DNA from: Limnoperna fortunei
Taxonomy: Eukaryota > Mollusca > Bivalvia > Mytilida > Modiolidae
Assembly: GCA_944474755.1 (NCBI GenBank)
Contig: OX104122.1
Coordinates: 15,820,641 to 15,884,640, forward strand
DNA length: 64,000 nucleotides
Direction: 5' to 3'
In this document: positions 34,208-47,600 of the stretch, piece after piece
Numbering within the stretch: the stretch's first letter is position 1
How the letters are laid out: the number at the start of each line of letters is the position of its first letter
Program-made: the position numbers and the translations under genes
The notes under the pieces: generated by a model
What the model was told of the DNA's origin: nothing
Seen by the model: the letters and a program-made list of their open reading frames with translations, nothing else
The model's database searches: none

Positions 34208-34815
34208 CTGTACAGTGCCTTGGTTTTGGGGTCCGTAAAAATACCGCAAAATACTAGTTAGTGCACTAACAAGGAGAAAAGTGCACTAACAACATGAAGG
34301 ATAACAAAAATCACCACAAACAACATATAATATCAAAGAATAATGCATAAATAAAGTTTTTAAAAAGTTTGGTATTTTTTTATTATTTAGTTTTAGAGAT
34401 ATTTGTATTTTTATCGGCACGTTCCGATTTTTGTATTTTTAATTAGCGGTCACCTGTGTAATGTGTTCAACCGAAGATCAACAACACAACTGCACTAACA
34501 AGCTGATAGAAAGTTCTGAATCATGAAAAATGTAATTCCATTAACACATTAACTAGAACTTATAAACAACATTGATGTTTGATCCTAACTAATTTTAGAT
34601 AATTATAAACAATATAGACACTCTAAGAATGGTACAGTGTCCTTTGACAATAATTTTGGAAAGAATAAAAAAAATTTTTTTTTTAATAATTAAGTTAAAT
34701 GTTCAGAATATCAATTCAGTCGATTTATTGGTATGTCCTATCATTGTCAAAAAATATTCCTTAATCATCAACTCATTTTCTGCTATACACATGATAAAAT
34801 TAACACACATTTTTA

Positions 34816-35077
34816 AATGTTTTTGTTTGAATGAACGGTCTTTAACGCCATTTCCATCAATTTTTCAGCTAGATCAAGACGTCCAATTTTTATTTGGGGA
34901 GCCGGATTACCCGGAGAAAACCACCGACCTGCGGTAGGAAAACTGGCCATCATGGTCAATTAAGGTTGGAGTCGAGTACACCCTGACTGTTGTGAGAATC
35001 GAACCCGCAATCTCAGTGTTGACATACCACGTCATTAAGTAGACGAACTATCTTAACCACTCGGCAACCTAGGCCCC
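34816..35077 (-). mobile_element. tRNA-derived SINE, full length, inside the TIR element
   Basis: CACATTTTTA is duplicated at 34806-34815 and 35078-35087. The minus strand has TTGCCGAGTGGTTAAGAT (A box) and CGGGTTCGATTCTCAC (B box, the best preserved of the window), then the family body and tail. 262 bp, as for the copy at 8320-8581. Confidence 0.93.
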
Positions 35078-36071
35078 CACATTTTTATGAGATGAGTACT
35101 CTATGAGTGGACTATAAATAACTCCTCTTGTAGAACTTATTATCCCTTTCTCTGTCTATGTCTATTTGTGGTATAGAACATATTTCGACCGAACTACGAG
35201 TACTACGTGTATAGAAATGGTTGAGAAAAAATAGGTACACAACTCTTCCAATAGCAAAACACGTATATGAGTATCACTAAATTATGTCTCGTCGACTCTA
35301 GACTGTGCTGCAAAACAACGCACTGCTGAATTTTCAAGATTTTTCTGTGACGATGGCATTTCAATGGCAAACGATTTGACAGGCTTTAACGCGAAATCCC
35401 TTCAGTTGTGCAATGACTTGCCGATTTTTGCTGACTACCTTAATGAAGACTGAAGACGCGACTTGACTTGTATCGTTTGTTATTATTAATAAACTTATAT
35501 CAATAAATTGCTTAAATATGATAAATTGTGTTTTAATTACGTTCACATAAGGTTTCCACAAAGACATAATGATGCAATTATCTTCGGTTGAGTGAACACA
35601 TTATACAGGTGACTGGTAATAAAAAATTTTAAATCGGCACCGATAAAAATGCAAATATCTCTAAAAGTACAAAGTGAAAAAATACGAAACTTGGTAAAAA
35701 CTTTATTTATGCATTATTCTTTTATAATATGACTCAAAAAAAGAATAATGCATAAATATAGTTTTTACCAAGTTTCGTATGTTTTTGTAGTGATTACTAT
35801 ATACTATACTTATACTATACTTTATTTCTCATAAACATTTTGTTACAGAGAATTTACAAATAAATTCATAACAAACAATGCATGTGTGATACAAATCAAG
35901 TTACAATATTCATATACTGAGCTAACCAGGAGGGACGACCTTTGACATAACAATTTGTGTAAATTTGGCTAATTTCATGAGGACTGTAATGTCCATTGAC
36001 GAAAATAATGAATTAAATTTCATAACATTTGGTCTTGTTTGACAAAATTTTGGCAAATAATGATTTTGTTC

Positions 36072-36807
36072 TTAACTAAAAGAGTTACATAACATAACAT
36101 AATGATATTCATCTCCAATTTCACCTGAGCTACATAAATTACAAGTTCGTTCTTGTCTTGGCACGTTATTCCATCGGCCTACTTCAATTGGTAGCTTATG
36201 AGAGCGACATCTAAATTTACTTAAACTATACATTAAATTAGATGGTAAAAGTATAAGGTATTTTTCGAACTCAAATTCAGTTTTAAATATCCTATAGCAA
36301 GCTGTTTTTGAAGAATTAAAAATGCCTGAAGCCCACTCTTGTACAAATTGGTCTTTTAACCTTAACTCAACACATTTTTCTATCCATTCTGTTGGATATT
36401 GATTTGGATCTCTCCATAAATTCGATAAGCCACAATTATCCAAAATGTTTTTAACAAATAATACCCACTTACTTTCATGACCATAGTTGTTAAAATGAAT
36501 ATTTACTAACTTGAAGAAACTTTGTTTTTATTGTCATTCATAAGTCTACACCAAAATTTTACCATTAGTATTTTAACTGTGAGCACTATGGGAATCTGCC
36601 TAATTCTCCATATATTATACTGTTTGGTTTTGTATTTTTTAGCTTGAGAATAGTCTTACAAAAACGCAGGTGAACTTTTTCTAGAATATCAATATTTTCT
36701 ATGCCCCAAATTTCTGAACCATATAATAATATAGGTAAAATCATTCTATCAAACATGTCTAGTTGGCAAGCTATATATAAATTATTTCTTCTGCAATTTT
36801 GTAACAA
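36072..36807 (-). pseudogene. LINE C-terminal region with Cys/His motif
   Basis: 36807-36586 encodes DMFDRMILPILLYGSEIWGI and KTILKLKNTKPNSIIYGELG, the typical post-RT region. 36443-36072 ends with RSHKLPIEVGRWNNVPRQER, then CNLCSSGEIGDEYHYVMLC, a C-x2-C...H...C zinc-type motif found at the end of many LINE proteins. Confidence 0.85.
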
Positions 36808-36889
36808 TCCATACTTTAGTAGCTTGTTCTTGAAGATATTTACGTGTGGTTAAAAAGAGCCACTTCTAGCAAAATATACACCTAAATAT

Positions 36890-38596
36890 TTATAACTTTT
36901 GACAATTTCAATCTCTTTACCATATAAGTAAAACTTAAGGTTACTAGAATGTCTACCCTTTGAAAAAATAAGAATTTAGTTTTTTTCGATATTTATCTTT
37001 AGCTTCCAGTTATCACAATAGTATGCAAAATGATCAAGCATTAATTGTAGGTCTTCACTTGATTCCGCTAATAATATTGTATCGTCGGCATACAAAAAGA
37101 GTAACATTTTTATAAAAATGTTAAGTTCAGCTTCCACATCTTGACTGATCGATTCCTTTAATGTTCAATTCCTCTAAGTATGCTTGTAAATCATTAAGGT
37201 ATAATGTAAATAGTAAAAGTGAAAGATTTTCTCCCTGTCTTACTCCCATTTCACACTTAAAAAGGCCAGAAGACTCATTATTATGTCTAATATATTATTT
37301 AACATCTTCATACATGTTCTGTATAATACGTAAAAACTTTCCTTTTATTTTATATCCAAGTAGTTTGTAAAACAGTGAATTTCTATGTACATAGTTGAAA
37401 GTTTTTTCGAAATCAATAAAATCACAATGGAGTTTCTTTTTTCGTAAATTAAGAAGTTCTATTAATGAGTATAGCGAAAAAATGTGATCATTAGTAGAAA
37501 AGCCATTTCTAAAACCAGTATGGTTTTGATGAAGTAAGAAAGAATCATCTAGAAAACTTTTTAATCTATTATTCAGAATTGAGGTAAAAAATTTTCCTAT
37601 ACAAGAAAGCAACGTTATTGGTCTATAGTTTTTTGGCTCTAGTTTATCCCCTTTTTGTTTATAAATAGGAACTTCTATACCAGTTAACCATGCTTCGGGT
37701 ACAATTCCCGTATCAAAAATTAAATTAAATATCAGAACAAATATGTCACTCATACGATTAAATGCTGCGCTTATATACTCATTTATAATATTATCATCCC
37801 CGGGCGCTTTATTATTTTTTGCATACCTTATAGCCTTACATATTTCTTCTTTTGTTATTGTAACATTCAAAATGTCATTTAAATCATCTTCTTCACTGTT
37901 AATTTCATTCAGAATAGTAAAATCATTGCAAATTTCATAATGGTTTTTATTAATATCTTTGAAGAAATTGAATAATGTATCCATAGAAATAGTAGTATTT
38001 TCTCTTTTTCGTTGGCGGAAAATTCTCCAAAAATCTATTGGTCTTTTAAGCCTCATGTTTCTCATTTTTTCTTGCATTTCTTTGTTAAACATGGTTATAT
38101 TATTGTCCATTACTTTCTTATTATTTGATTCAGCCAGTTTAAGTCTAGTTTCGAATAAATTAGAACCATATTTTTTATATAATCTTTGTGCTCTTCTACA
38201 GTTTTTTCTAGCGAGTTTACATTCATGATAAAACCATAGTTTTCTACGGTCCCTATTTTCATTTAAATCTTTAATTGTTGTTTGTTCTGAAAGACCAAGT
38301 GTATCTTCTGCAGATTTTAACAGAATAGTTTCAATTTCTTGTTTATAATTGTTAACATCAGTATTATTAACTTGATCAATATTTACGGACGAAAGTAATA
38401 AGTTGGTATATAAAGTATCAATTCTATCTAAGCACAAATTGTTTTCAAAAACATTTCTAGCCTCTGGTTTCCATTTTCTTATCTTCGGCTTAGGTAAAGT
38501 ATTTGGGGGTTGTTTTATTGAGAAGGGTGATACAAATTTGATTGATAAAGGGGTATGAACATCAGACATTAATGAACTGAAATCCAAAATTTCCAA
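36890..38596 (-). pseudogene. LINE reverse transcriptase (broken)
   Basis: 38596-37295 is open for 433 codons with YAKNNKAPGDDNI, PIYKQKGDKLEPKNYRPITL, GFRNGFSTNDHIFSLYSLIE and HCDFIDFEKTFNYV. The D-F-x-x-x-F-D motif reads DFEKTFN, so the second Asp is Asn. After a stop at 37295 the domain continues with GVRQGENLSPLLFTLYLNDL, and near 37100 with YADDTILLAES (the YADD box), then thumb and a further stop. Confidence 0.9.
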
Positions 38597-39322
38597 ATCC
38601 TTTACAAAAGGAAATACATTTGTAGTACTAATGACATAATCAATAACAGTATTATTTTTGGTAGTTGGTTTTCCTTGACGGTCTTTTCCAACTCTACCAT
38701 TAAAAATATAGAAATTATAGAAATTATTATTTCTACAAAAATCAATAAGTCCGTTAATAGTTAGGTCTGGACTGTTTCTATATAGCGGAACGTTTAATTC
38801 TTCTAAATTTTTAACATGATTAAACTCATTTATATCTATAATGTTTTCTGTAAAAAAAAGTCATCGGTTATGTTTTGTTCAATGAAATCATTTAAATTTC
38901 CAATTCTTGCATTCATATCACCTAAAAAACACACAATTTCAGATTTTCTACACACTCTTTGTAGTTCAACTTCAATATCAAAAAAGGCATCCAAAGATGC
39001 ATAAGAACTACCTTCAGGGGTACATATACGATACCAAATCTTGAGGAGAGTTCAAAACCTGTTTATCTACCCTAAACAAAAGAACAAATTCACAATCACT
39101 ATGTATTTCTTTTATATAATCATTGAGATAAGGCATAAACCCTAAGGCTATACCGCCAGATGTTTTTATAAAGTTCTTTCTGTTCTTATATTTAAATATA
39201 AACTCATTGATATTAATAGTATCGAAGTCATCCAATTTTGTCTCGGGTAGGCACACTATGTCGAAGTCTGTTAACAATGATTTAAATTCGGGATAATTGA
39301 GTCTATTTTTGACACCGCACAC
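38560..39322 (-). pseudogene. LINE apurinic/apyrimidinic-type endonuclease (broken)
   Basis: 39322-39014 starts CGVKNRLNYPEFKSLLTDFD and has CLPETKLDD (the catalytic Glu motif). After a frame change come IVCFLGDMNARIGNLNDF (G-D-x-N motif) and, nearer 38600-38560, VIDYVI and MSDVHTPL (the S-D-H motif, here S-D-V-H). The domain nicks target DNA to prime reverse transcription. Confidence 0.8.
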
Positions 39323-39588
39323 ATGATAAAACGTAATGATAAAACTTGTAGAGTATGTCTTTTGTCCGAGTTGATTTGATCCCGGCTATTGTCAAGGTCG
39401 TCTGTTACATCTGAGTAATCAGATTTACTACAGTAATGTAATCCTCCATGGTGTTCCTAATAAAACATAGCATTTTCGTCGTCGTCGTTTGTAGTGATTA
39501 CTGTTAATCTTCATGTTGTTAGTGCACTTTTCTCCGTGTTAGTGCACTAACTAGTAGTTTGCGGTTTTTCTACACACCGTTGGTTTTG

Positions 39589-41495
39589 CACGATTATGTC
39601 ATAAAGATTAACAAGAAATATGCTCTAATCTTCCTGGCTCTACAGATTATGCCAATATTCACATGGGAATCGACACCAAAGTTCATTTAAACACAATTTT
39701 TTTCCAAAATACAAGTCACAATATGCATGTCATTTAGGAGATAACTGTATTGTATTTGAAGATTTGCCGACATCAAATCAATAAGTAATAACGGTTATCT
39801 CCATTCTAATGCTGCGGCAATAAAAAAAACTAAATTAACCGACTAAAATGGAAAGTTTTTAAATAATGTCTGCGCTTGCATTAGCTTCTGACGGTGTTGC
39901 GTAAAATCTGCAAATCCATAAAACTTTTTACCCACGCAAATTTTCGTGGAAAAATATTGAGTTTTTCAACTTTCCACGGGATTCGTGGATGCCGCGAAAA
40001 ATTTTGAGTGGGCGTGATCATACATGTTATCGGTATACATGAACGCTAATCAGTAAGAATTTGAATCTAAGACATTGTTTATCCAAGTAAATGTAAGTTA
40101 CATTTTCATCTTTTGTACAAATAATATATTAAGGATACTTTTCGCTGATGTAAATGTTCATATCATGATACGATTAAACCCTGCCGGTAAATTTGTTAAT
40201 TAAAACAAATACTGAAAAGCATCGCCTGCAGTGCCGTTTTTGGCAAAAGAATAAACTGAAATGGAAATCATATACATCTATTAACGTGTTTTCAGAACAA
40301 AATCAGTTCATTTTTTTAAATGTTCAATACCCGTATCATAAAAGAAACACGTATTTTTCAATAAGTGATTAAGTGTTAGAGAAAAAGAACGTCTGTGATT
40401 TATTAACCCTAAAAACGGAAGAAAATCAGGCGTTTATTTATACTTGTGTATGTTGCTCAATCATATGAGCCGCTTTGAATAGCTCTCACGTAGTTTGACA
40501 GTTAGAAAATTTGAAACTTGTCTTATGGTACGCATTTTATAATGATGAAGCATACGCGGTTTTCGTGTTTTCATAAACTTTCACGGTATCAATTAAACTG
40601 TTAAGTTTGTTTGGTTCACCGTATTATGTGTGACAAAATCTCCAAGAAAAAGTTTATAAGTAATGTCATTTTGCAAATAAATCGATTTTTATTACCAAAA
40701 AAACATTCACTTATAAAAAAAAAATCAACGCGCATAGATTCGTATATCACTTCACTATTAAAGGAAATATTTCCAATTCAGCCTCGAATTTTGAAAAAAA
40801 ATAATTATGGATATAATAAAAAATATATACAACCCACGAATGGGACAGTAAATAATCAAATACAACTGTCGTTCGGTTTTAATACGGTTTTCTACCGATC
40901 GTTGCTACCACGGAAGTAAGTTTTGCAATTTTATCATCATGGATCGAAAAATCTTGTTTACATCTTTATTATTATAAATAGTAATTATAGTAAAAATAAT
41001 TTTTATTAATACAAATGAGGATTCGTACATGTATTTTAAACGTGTGTATTCATTTCTTACCTGACACACTTTTTGTAATTACATAAACCTGCACGTGCCA
41101 ATTCGCAAGGCGGGAAACACATAATGCGGTAAACAGAAGTTGTCTTCGAACATCGTACTTACATTTTCTCTATGAATTTTCAAGAACATGAATCCTTTGT
41201 TCTTTTTTACGAATAAACAAGAGACGACGAGTAGGTATGCTCTAAATTAAAACACTTGTATAATATTGCATGAAAGGTCACGTGTGCCTGTTAAACTCAA
41301 GGGAAAAACAGTCATGCAATAACCAACTACAATGAGATCCGATAATGCACAGTAAAACTCCGTCTTAATTAAGTCAAATTTTTTTATGATAGCACGAGCT
41401 TCCAATATTAGCTTTTCATTTAATTAGTCGAATATCGGTCGCACCGTAATAATCACCGCCCTCTTTATTTATAACCAATTATAAATGGGCTTATT
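39589..41495. other. AT-rich sequence, no supported gene
   Basis: A Lys/Ile-rich open frame occurs at about 40626-40919 and ends close to a GTAAGT motif, but has no recognisable domain or supported neighbouring exon. Nothing else is evident. Confidence 0.4.
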
Positions 41496-41613
41496 CATGT
41501 TACAAGTAATTTATAGCACCGCCTTCCTCGTTAGACAAATACACCTTCTCACGCTAAAGCGTTCGAAGGTGTATCTGTCTAACTCAGAAGACTGTGCTAT
41601 AAATATAACATGA
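41496..41613. repeat. ~118-bp imperfect palindrome at the edge of the 29-bp array
   Basis: The left arm TCATGTTACAAGTAATTTAT, AGCACCGCCTTC, TTAGACAAATACACCTTC pairs with GAAGGTGTATCTGTCTAAC, GAAGACTGTGCTATAAATAT, AACATGA. The loop is about 15 bp. It directly adjoins the first degenerate 29-bp units. Possibly a MITE. Confidence 0.85.
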
Positions 41614-44600
41614 CAAGAAGACTATAGCCTTACAAACATGTTTACCCGAAGTATAGCCTGACAGACATGTACACTCGGAGTATAGCCTGACAAGCATGTA
41701 TACCCGGAGTATAGTATGACAAACATGTACAGCCAGTGTATAGCCTGACAGTAATGTACACCCGGAGAATAGCATGACATGGATGTATACCCGGAGGATA
41801 TCCTGACATACATGTATTAACGAAAAATAGCCTGAAAAACATGTACACCCAGTGTATATCCTGACAATCATGTATACCCAGATTATAGACTGACATACAT
41901 GTATTCTAGGATAACATGACCTACATGTACACCTAGAATGTGTCATGACATACCTGTATACCCGCAATATTGCTTGACATAATTGAACACCCGGAGTATA
42001 GTCTGACATACATTTACACCCAGAGCATAGCCTGACAAGCTTGTACACCCAGAGTATAGCCTGACAAACCTGTGCACCCAGAGTATAGCATGACAAGCTT
42101 GTACACCCAGAGTATAGCCTGACATACATTTACACCCAGATTATAGCCTGACAAGCTTGTACACCCAGAGTATAGCCTGACAAGCTTGTACACCCAGAGT
42201 ATAGTCTGACATAGATTTACACCCAGAGTATAGCCTGACAAGCTTGAACACCCAGAGTATAGCCTGACATACATTTACACCCAGAGTATAGCCTGACAAG
42301 CTTGTACACCCAGAGTATAGTCTGACATACATTCACACCCAGAGCATAGCCTGACATAGATTTACACCCAGAGTATAGCCTGACAAGCTTGAACACCCAG
42401 AGTATAGCCTGACATACATTTACACCCAGAGTATAGCCTGACAAGCTTGTTCACCCAGAGTATAGTCTGACATACATTCACACCCAGAGCATAGCCTGAC
42501 AAGCTTGTACACCCAGAGTATAGCCGGACAAGCTTGTACACCCAGAGTATAGCCTGACATACATTTACACCCAGAGTATAGCCTGACAAGCTTGTACACC
42601 CAGAGTATAGCCTGACAAGCTTGTACACCCAGAGTATAGTCTGACATACATTTACACCCAGAGTATAGCCTGACAAGCTTGTACACCCAGAGTATAGCCT
42701 GACAAGCTTGTACACCCAGAGTATAGCCTGACATACATTTACACCCAGAGTATAGCCTGACAAGCTTGTACACCCAGAGTATAGCCTGACATACATTTAC
42801 ACCCAGAGTATAGCCTGACAAGCTTGTACACCCAGAGTATAGCCTGACAAGCTTGTACACCCAGAGTATAGCCTGACAAGCTTGTACACCCAGAGTATAG
42901 CCTGACAAGCTTGTACACCCAGAGCATAGCCTGACAAGCTTGTACACCCAGGGTATAGCCGGACAAGCTTGTACACCCAGAGTATAGCCTGACATACATT
43001 TACACCCAGAGTATAGCCTGACAAGCTTGAACACCCAGAGTATAGCCTGACATACATTTACACACAGAGCATAGCCAACAAGCTTGTACACCCAGGGTAT
43101 AGTCTGACATACATTTACACCCAGAGTATAGCCTGACAAGCTTGTACACCCGGAGTATAGTCTGACAAGCTTGTACACCCAGAGCATAGCCTGACAAGCT
43201 TGTACACCCAGAGCATAGCCTGACAAGCTTGTACACCCAGAGTATAGCCTGACAAGCTTATACACCCAGAGCATAGCCTGACATACATTTACACCCAGAG
43301 TATAGCCTGACAAGCTTGTACACCCAGAGTATAGCCTGACATACATTTACACACAGAGCATAGCCTGACAACCTTGTACACCCAGAGCATAGCCTGACAA
43401 GCTTGTACACCCAGAGTATAGCCTGACAAGCTTATACACCCAGAGCATAGCCTGACAAGCTTGTACACGCAGAGCATAGCCTGACAAGCTTGTACACCCA
43501 GAGTATAGTCTGACATACATTTACACCCAGAGTATAGCCTGACAAGCTTGTACACCCAGAGTATAGCCTGACATACATTTACACCCAGAGTATAGCCTGA
43601 CAAGCTTATACACCCAGAGCATAGCCTGACAAGCTTGTACACGCAGAGTATAGCCTGACAAGCTTGTACACCCAGAGTATAGCCTGACATACATTTACAC
43701 CCGTAGTATAACCTGACATACATTTACACCCAGAGCATAGCCTGACAAGCTTATACACCCAGAGCATAGCCTGACAAGCTTGTACACCCAGAGCATAGCC
43801 TGACAAGCTTGTACACCCAGAGTATAGCCTGACATACATTTACACCCGTAGTATAACCTGACATACATTTACACCCAGAGCATAGCCTGATAAGCTTGTA
43901 CACCCAGTGTATAGCCTGACATACATTTACACCCAGAGCATAGCCTGACAAGCTTGTACACCCAGAGTATAGTCTGACATACATTTACACCCAGAGTATA
44001 GCCTGACAAGCTTGTACACCCAGAGTATAGCCTGACAAGCTTGTACACCCAGAGTATAGCCTGACAAGCTTGTACACCCAGAGTATAGCCTGACATACAT
44101 TTACACCCAGAGTATAGCCTGACAAGCTTGTACACCCAGAGTATAGTCTGACAAGCTTGTACACCCAGAGTATAGCCTGACAAGCTTGTACACCCAGAGT
44201 ATAGCCTGACATACATTTACACCCAGAGCATAGCCTGACAAGCTTGTACACCCAGAGTATAGCCTGACATACATTTACACCCAGAGTATAGCCTGACAAG
44301 CTTGTACACCCAGAGTATAGCCTGACATACATTTACACCCAGAGTATAGCCTGACAAGCTTGTACACCCAGAGTATAGCCTGACATACATTTACACCCAG
44401 AGTATAGCCTGACAAGCTTGTACACCCAGAGCATAGCCTGACAAGCTTGTACACCCAGAGTATAGCCTGACAAGCTTGTACACCCAGAGTATAGCCTGAC
44501 ATACATTTACACCCAGAGCATAGCCTGACAAGCTTGTACACCCAGAGTATAGCCTGACATACATTTACACCCAGAGTATAGCCTGACAAGCTTGTACACC

Positions 44601-47600
44601 CAGAGTATAGCCTGACATACATTTACACCCAGAGTATAGCCTGACAAGCTTGTACACCCAGAGTATAGCCTGACATACATTTACACCCAGAGTATAGCCT
44701 GACAAGCTTGTACACCCAGAGTATAGCCTGACATACATTTACACCCAGAGTATAGCCTGACAAGCTTGTACACCCAGAGTATAGCCTGACAAGCTTGTAC
44801 ACCCAGAGTATAGCCTGACATACATTTACACCCAGAGCATAGCCTGACAAGCTTGTACACCCTGAGTATAGTCTGACATACATTTACACTCAGAGTATAG
44901 CCTGACAAGCTTGTACACCCGGAGTATAGTCTGACATACATTTACACCCAGAGTATAGCCTGACAAGCTTGTACACCCAGAGTATAGCCTGACATACATT
45001 TACACCCAGACCATAGCCTGACAAGCTTGTACACCCAGAGTATAGTCTGACATACATTTACACCCAGAGCATAGCCTGACAAGCTTGTACACCCAGAGTA
45101 TAGCCTGACATACATTTACACCCAGAGTATAGCCTGACATACATTTACACCCAGAGTATAGCCTGACATACATTTACACCCAGAGTATAGCCTGACAAGC
45201 TTGTACACCCAGAGTATAGCCTGACATACATTTACACCCAGAGTATAGCCAGACAATCATGTACACCCAGAGTATAGCCTGACAAGCTTGTACACCCAGA
45301 GTATAGTCTGACAAGCTTGTACTCCCAGAGTATAGTCTGACATACATTTACACCCAGAGTGTAGCCTGACAAGCTTGTACACCCAGAGTATAGTCTGACA
45401 TACATTTACACCCAGAGTATAGCCTGACAAGCTTGTACACCCAGAGTATAGCCTGACAAGTTTGTACACCCAGAGTATAGTCTGACATACATTTACACCC
45501 AGAGTATAGCCTGACAAGCTTGTACACCCGGAGTATAGTCTGACATACATTAATTACACCCAGAGCATAGCCTGACAAGCTTGTACACCCAGAGTATAGT
45601 CTGACATACATTTACACCCAGAGTATAGCCTGACAAGCTTGTACACCCAGAGTATAGCCTGACAAGCTTGTACACCCAGAGTATAGCCTGACATACATTT
45701 ACACCCAGAGTATAGCCTGACAAGCTTGTACACCCAGAGTATAGCCTGACATACATTTACACCCAGAGTATAGCCTGACAAGCTTGTACACCCGGAGTAT
45801 AGTCTGACATACATTAATTACACCCAGAGTATAGCCTGACAAGCTTGTACACCCAGAGTATAGCCTGACAAGCTTGTATACCCAGAGTATAGTCTGACAT
45901 ACATTTACACCCAGAGTATAGCCTGACAAGCTTGTACACCCAGAGTATAGCCTGACATGCATTTACACCCAGAGTATAGCCTGACAAGCTTGTACACCCA
46001 GAGTATAGTCTGACATACATTTACACCCAGAGTATAGCCTGACAAGCTTGTACACCCGGAGTATAGCCTGACATGCATTTACACCCAGAGTATAGTCTGA
46101 CAAGCTTGTACACCCGGAGTATAGTCTGACATACATTTACACCCAGAGTATAGCCTGACAAGCTTGTACACCCGGAGTATAGCCTGACATGCATTTACCC
46201 CCAGAGTATAGCCTGACAAGCTTGTACACCCAGAGTATAGTCTGACATACATTCACACCCAGAGTATAGCCTGACAAGCTTGTACACCCAGAGTATAGTC
46301 TGACAAGCTTGTACACCCAGAGTATAGCCTGACAAGCTTGTACACCCAGAGTATAGCCTGACATACATTTACACCCAGAGTGTAGCCTGACATACATTTA
46401 CACCCAGAGTATAGCCTGACAAGCTTGTACACCCAGAGCATAGCCTGACAAGCTTGTACACCCGGAGTATAGTCTGACATACATTTACACCCAGAGTATA
46501 GCCTGACAAGCTTGTACACCCAGAGTATAGTCTGACAAGCTTTTACACCCAGAGTATAGCCTGACAAGCTTGTACACCCAGAGTATAGCCTGACATACAT
46601 TTACACCCAGAGTATAGCCTGACAAGCTTGTACACCCAGGGTATAGCCGGACAAGCTTGTACACCCAGAGTATAGCCTGACATACATTTACACCCAGAGT
46701 ATAGCCTGACAAGCTTGTACACCCAGAGTATAGTCTGACATACATTCACACCCAGAGCATAGCCTGACAAGCTTGTACACCCAGAGTATAACCTAACATA
46801 CATTTACACCCAGAGTATAGCCTGACAAGCTTGTACACCCAGAGTATAGTCTGACAAGCTTGTACACCCAGAGTATAGCCTGACATACATTCACACCCAG
46901 AGCATAGCCTGACAAGCTTGTACACCCAGAGTATAGCCTGACATACATTTACACCCAGAGTATAACCTGACATACATTCACACCCAGAGTATAACCTGAC
47001 ATACATTCACACCCAGAGCATAGCCTGACAAGTTTGTACACCCAGAGTATAGCCTGACATACATTTACACCCAGAGTATAGCCTGACATACATTTACACC
47101 CAGAGTATAGCCTGACAAGCTTGTACACCCAGAGTATAGTCTGACATACATTTACACCCAGAGTATAGCCTGACAAGCTTGTACACCCAGAGTATAGCCT
47201 GACATACATTTACACCCAGAGCATAGCCTGACAAGCTTGTACACCCAGAGTATAGTCTGACAAGCTTGTACACCCAGAGTATAGCCTGACAAGCTTGTAC
47301 ACCCAGAGTATAGCCTGACATACATTTACACCCAGAGTATAGCCTGACATACATTTACACCCAGAGCATAGCCTGACAAGCTTGTACACCCAGAGTATAG
47401 CCTGACAAGCTTGTACACCCAGAGCATAGCCTGACAAGCTTGTACACCCAGAGTATAGTCTGACAAGCTTGTACACCTAGAGTATAGCCTGACATACATT
47501 TACACCCAGAGTATAGCCTGACATACATTTACACCCAGAGCATAGCCTGACAAGCTTGTACACCCAGAGTATAGCCTGACAAGCTTGTACACCCAGAGCA

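Larger units (their letters stand above)
35799..39487 (-). mobile_element. APE-type non-LTR retrotransposon (LINE), degraded
   Basis: A 15-bp target duplication TTTGTAGTGATTACT lies at 35784-35798 and 39488-39502, inside the TIR element. Minus-strand order is endonuclease, reverse transcriptase, and a C-terminal Cys/His domain. The 3' end at 35799 has a TATAGTATAAGTATAGTATA-type short repeat instead of poly(A). The clade (CR1/L2/RTE-like) was not resolved. Stops and frameshifts make it inactive. Confidence 0.93.
34229..39579. mobile_element. TIR/foldback DNA element with nested LINE and SINE
   Basis: The left end GGGTCCGTAAAAATACCGCA and the inverted right end continue inward as CTAGTTAGTGCACTAACA, GGAGAAAAGTGCACTAACAA, giving arms of about 90 bp. 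TTGGTTTTG is duplicated at 34220-34228 and 39580-39588. A second internal inverted pair (34330-34480 versus about 35580-35740, with GAATAATGCATAAATA) makes the core foldback-like. Without the LINE and SINE the element is about 1.4 kb and noncoding. The 9-bp duplication suggests a Mutator-like origin. Confidence 0.85.

Noticed and set aside
33791..34249. 152-residue minus-strand frame starting in the TIR
   Set aside because: It begins inside the inserted element and ends in a direct duplication; another frame in the same place is more protein-like (the SGNH-type fragment).
40626..40919. Lys/Ile-rich plus-strand frame of ~98 residues
   Set aside because: Composition is what AT-rich DNA gives by chance; no domain, and no partner exon despite a GTAAGT near its end.
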